A stretch of DNA of 64,000 bases from Casuarius casuarius (lineage: Eukaryota; Chordata; Aves; Casuariiformes; Casuariidae): contig PTFA01000363.1 in NCBI GenBank assembly GCA_003342895.1, forward strand, positions 312,704 through 376,703, in the 5' to 3' direction. Under the pieces are notes generated by a model. It made no database searches. It saw only the letters and a program-made list of their open reading frames with translations, and had not been told where the DNA came from. Below are positions 62,047-64,000 of the stretch, piece after piece; positions within the stretch are counted from its first letter, which is position 1; every line of letters starts with the position of its first letter. A program made the translations under genes and the position numbers.

Positions 62047-63904
62047 TCTCAAAGGAGAGAAATAATTTGTTTGTTCTACTCAGTTAGATGATGTTATCAT
62101 TAATTGATCTATTTTAGGTTAAGAGAAAGGCAGATAGTGCAGAGACAATATTTATCATGCTACAACCACATTCAGGGCTTAGTGAACCCTGAAAGAAAGA
62201 ACAATAGCTCAAATCCTCCAGTGAAAAACAGACAAGAAATAGGATGGACAGAAACAATATCTTGTTCTCCCTGCGCACACTCAAATAAAGAAACACCTAG
62301 TAATACTTTGATTCCTAGACACGTTTCTTTTCTATGGTGATGTCCAGAAATCAGTCTCTCAGAATTCCTATTAAAACTACAGATGAACATTAAGTGAAAG
62401 AGGCTCAGAGCTGATGAATAATCAACTACAACTGAGAGAAAAAAGAAGGAAAAAAAATAGTAGTTAGGCAGAATCAGCCAAATTTATCCAAAGGTAGTTA
62501 GTCTTATGTCAAACAGAGACACACGGAAGAATAAATGCTGTTGTATACCTGAATTTATTGACGATATAATTTCACTATAAAGCATTCATCATAATTATCA
62601 GAGTCAAATAAGCTTTTTCATTCCATGAAATGATTAAGTANATTTTGACTTTAGAAAAGTAAATACACTTTTTTTTTTTGCTAAACTACAAGAAAAATAA
62701 ACTCAATGAAATTCAGAATTAAAAAAGTGAATTTCACTCTCTCCTTTTACTGACTGCTTATCCACTTAGAAAAAGAAATTCATTGAGGCCAATCCTGGAG
62801 CTATGTAGCTAGCATTGGTTATTTCAGGCACACAAAATTTAGTAATTGCCTTCTAAGCGTTTCTTTGGTCCACACACAGTGAGAGGACAAATACGCTGTG
62901 CAATGGTCAATAATTCAAATTCAACTTTTACATGTGGTAAAAAGTGACAAGATTGATAGCAATATGCCATCCATTTTCATCAGTCACACTTAGTCCTCAG
63001 ACCTCTATTATCCACAAATCCTGCTATACAATCAAAGAGAAAGAACTGCTGAATTATTTATTAAAACTGACACCATCAATTACGCTCCCATGTAAAAAGT
63101 CACTGAGCAGTCATTTAAAGAATTATAATGGACATTTTGGTAACTTTTGACCAGGTTAACAACTGCTCAGCTTTTGGAGAGGTTGGAAGCTTTTCTCAGA
63201 CATTTTACATCTGAAGAGTTAAACTTGTAGAAGAATTATTTTCTGTCACTGCAAAGTGAAATCTCACATGCTTCCTGGCCAGCAAAATCTAAAAGTGTCA
63301 TACAAATACTCTTTTGATTAAAATATTGTTTTCATGTCACCTTTTAACATAATTTGCAAAGTCTACAGACACATACCTGAACTGACAGCCTTCGAATATT
63401 CTTTCCACATTGCAAGGCTAGCAACAGTGACCATCATCAATGGCAATGACTCTGAATAATAAAACTGGGTATGGGTGGTATTTCTTGGCAGCCAGCTAGA
63501 ATCACATGCCAAAGTCCCGATCTCTCAGAGTAAGGCTGGAGGCAATTACCATGTTCCCTTTCCACATATAGGGTTCTTATAAATTCACATACAATTTCCA
63601 TGAAATCTGCATCACCTTTTAACATCAGTGTCACTATGTTTTAGGAGACATGAGTAACTATTATTGCTACATAGCAATACCAAAATACACCAATATACTA
63701 ACACAACATTGCATTCAGAAGACGGAGTTACATTCCAAAAACATCCTGTCTAGACAATTATGCAAAACCACAGCTCACTGAGGTATTTCTCAGAGTCACC
63801 TGGTGGCTCACTCTGAGGTAAATACAACCCAGTCACAGTTATAAAAGTTGCTCTTTCAACAGGACCTAGTGGTAAGGTGAAACCTGGAAGCAATCTAATA
63901 GACA

Positions 63905-63942
63905 AATGATATATATCCCCTCATATATATGATATATATCCT
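63905..63942. repeat. Imperfect AT-rich direct repeat
   Basis: TGATATATATCC occurs twice about 23 bases apart, separated by a similar ATATAT segment. Confidence 0.75.
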
Positions 63943-64000
63943 CAGCATGGAAAGGTGCCCAGATTAACACAGTTTCTTTTCATGGCAGTGTATGAAGCAT

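Larger units (their letters stand above)
61224..64000. other. Gene-free stretch to the right edge
   Basis: Contains a purine-rich stretch at 61,317-61,380, a GC-richer unique part at 61,440-61,760, a 21-bp tandem duplication at 62,005-62,046, a T-rich run near 62,670 and AT repeats at 63,905-63,942. No exon or mobile element is recognised. Confidence 0.5.

Noticed and set aside
1..64000. Bacterial-type features, CRISPR arrays, insertion sequences, tRNA or rRNA genes
   Set aside because: No spaced direct-repeat array, no tRNA-like box pattern and no rRNA segment was seen. The composition and LINE/SINE fossils are vertebrate.

Overview
This is vertebrate nuclear DNA, almost certainly from an amniote and most likely a bird or other sauropsid. 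It is AT-rich (high thirties per cent GC by eye), with no operon-like packing, no ribosome-binding sites and no long reading frames. The longest open frame is about 136 codons, which chance alone can give in 64 kb of AT-rich DNA. Recognisable mobile DNA is old: two CR1-type LINE 3' ends, two L2-like LINE fragments and two or three MIR/CORE-SINE fragments. I see no L1, Alu/B1-type SINE, recent LTR pair or young avian CR1 tail. That mix fits a repeat-poor sauropsid intergenic or intronic region, but the species and locus cannot be named from the sequence.

Layout. 1-11.6 kb: mostly unique AT-rich DNA with homopolymer tracts, a GC/CpG-richer patch at 350-600 that could be a first exon, another at 4.78-5.13 kb, and a short acidic reading frame on the minus strand at 9.83-9.98 kb. 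11.6-16 kb: a reverse MIR, then two minus-strand exon-like segments with good 3' splice sites (13,740 and 15,670). 16-27.5 kb: unique DNA, a 20-bp tandem duplication, a probable MIR piece and an AT-rich hairpin. 27.5-35 kb: a forward MIR and two forward L2-like pieces in a pyrimidine-rich stretch. 35-40.3 kb: unique DNA with one GC-rich patch. 40.3-40.8 kb: a reverse CR1 3' end. 40.8-54.6 kb: unique DNA with conserved-element-like stretches and a 99-bp plus-strand exon candidate at 52,672-52,770. 54.65-55.55 kb: a forward CR1 3' end. 55.5-64 kb: unique DNA with a possible conserved element near 56.1 kb, a possible zinc-finger remnant near 58.2 kb, a GC-rich segment next to a T17 tract at 59 kb and a minus-strand exon-like segment at 61.0-61.2 kb.

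No protein-coding gene can be assigned with confidence. The exon candidates rest on splice-site shape plus an open frame. They lie on both strands and do not join into one convincing gene, so each has low confidence. If the minus-strand candidates at 15.7, 13.7 and 9.9 kb are real, they could belong to one transcript running leftwards. No RNA gene, CRISPR array, attachment site or replication origin was seen. About forty isolated single-base Ns are scattered through the window.
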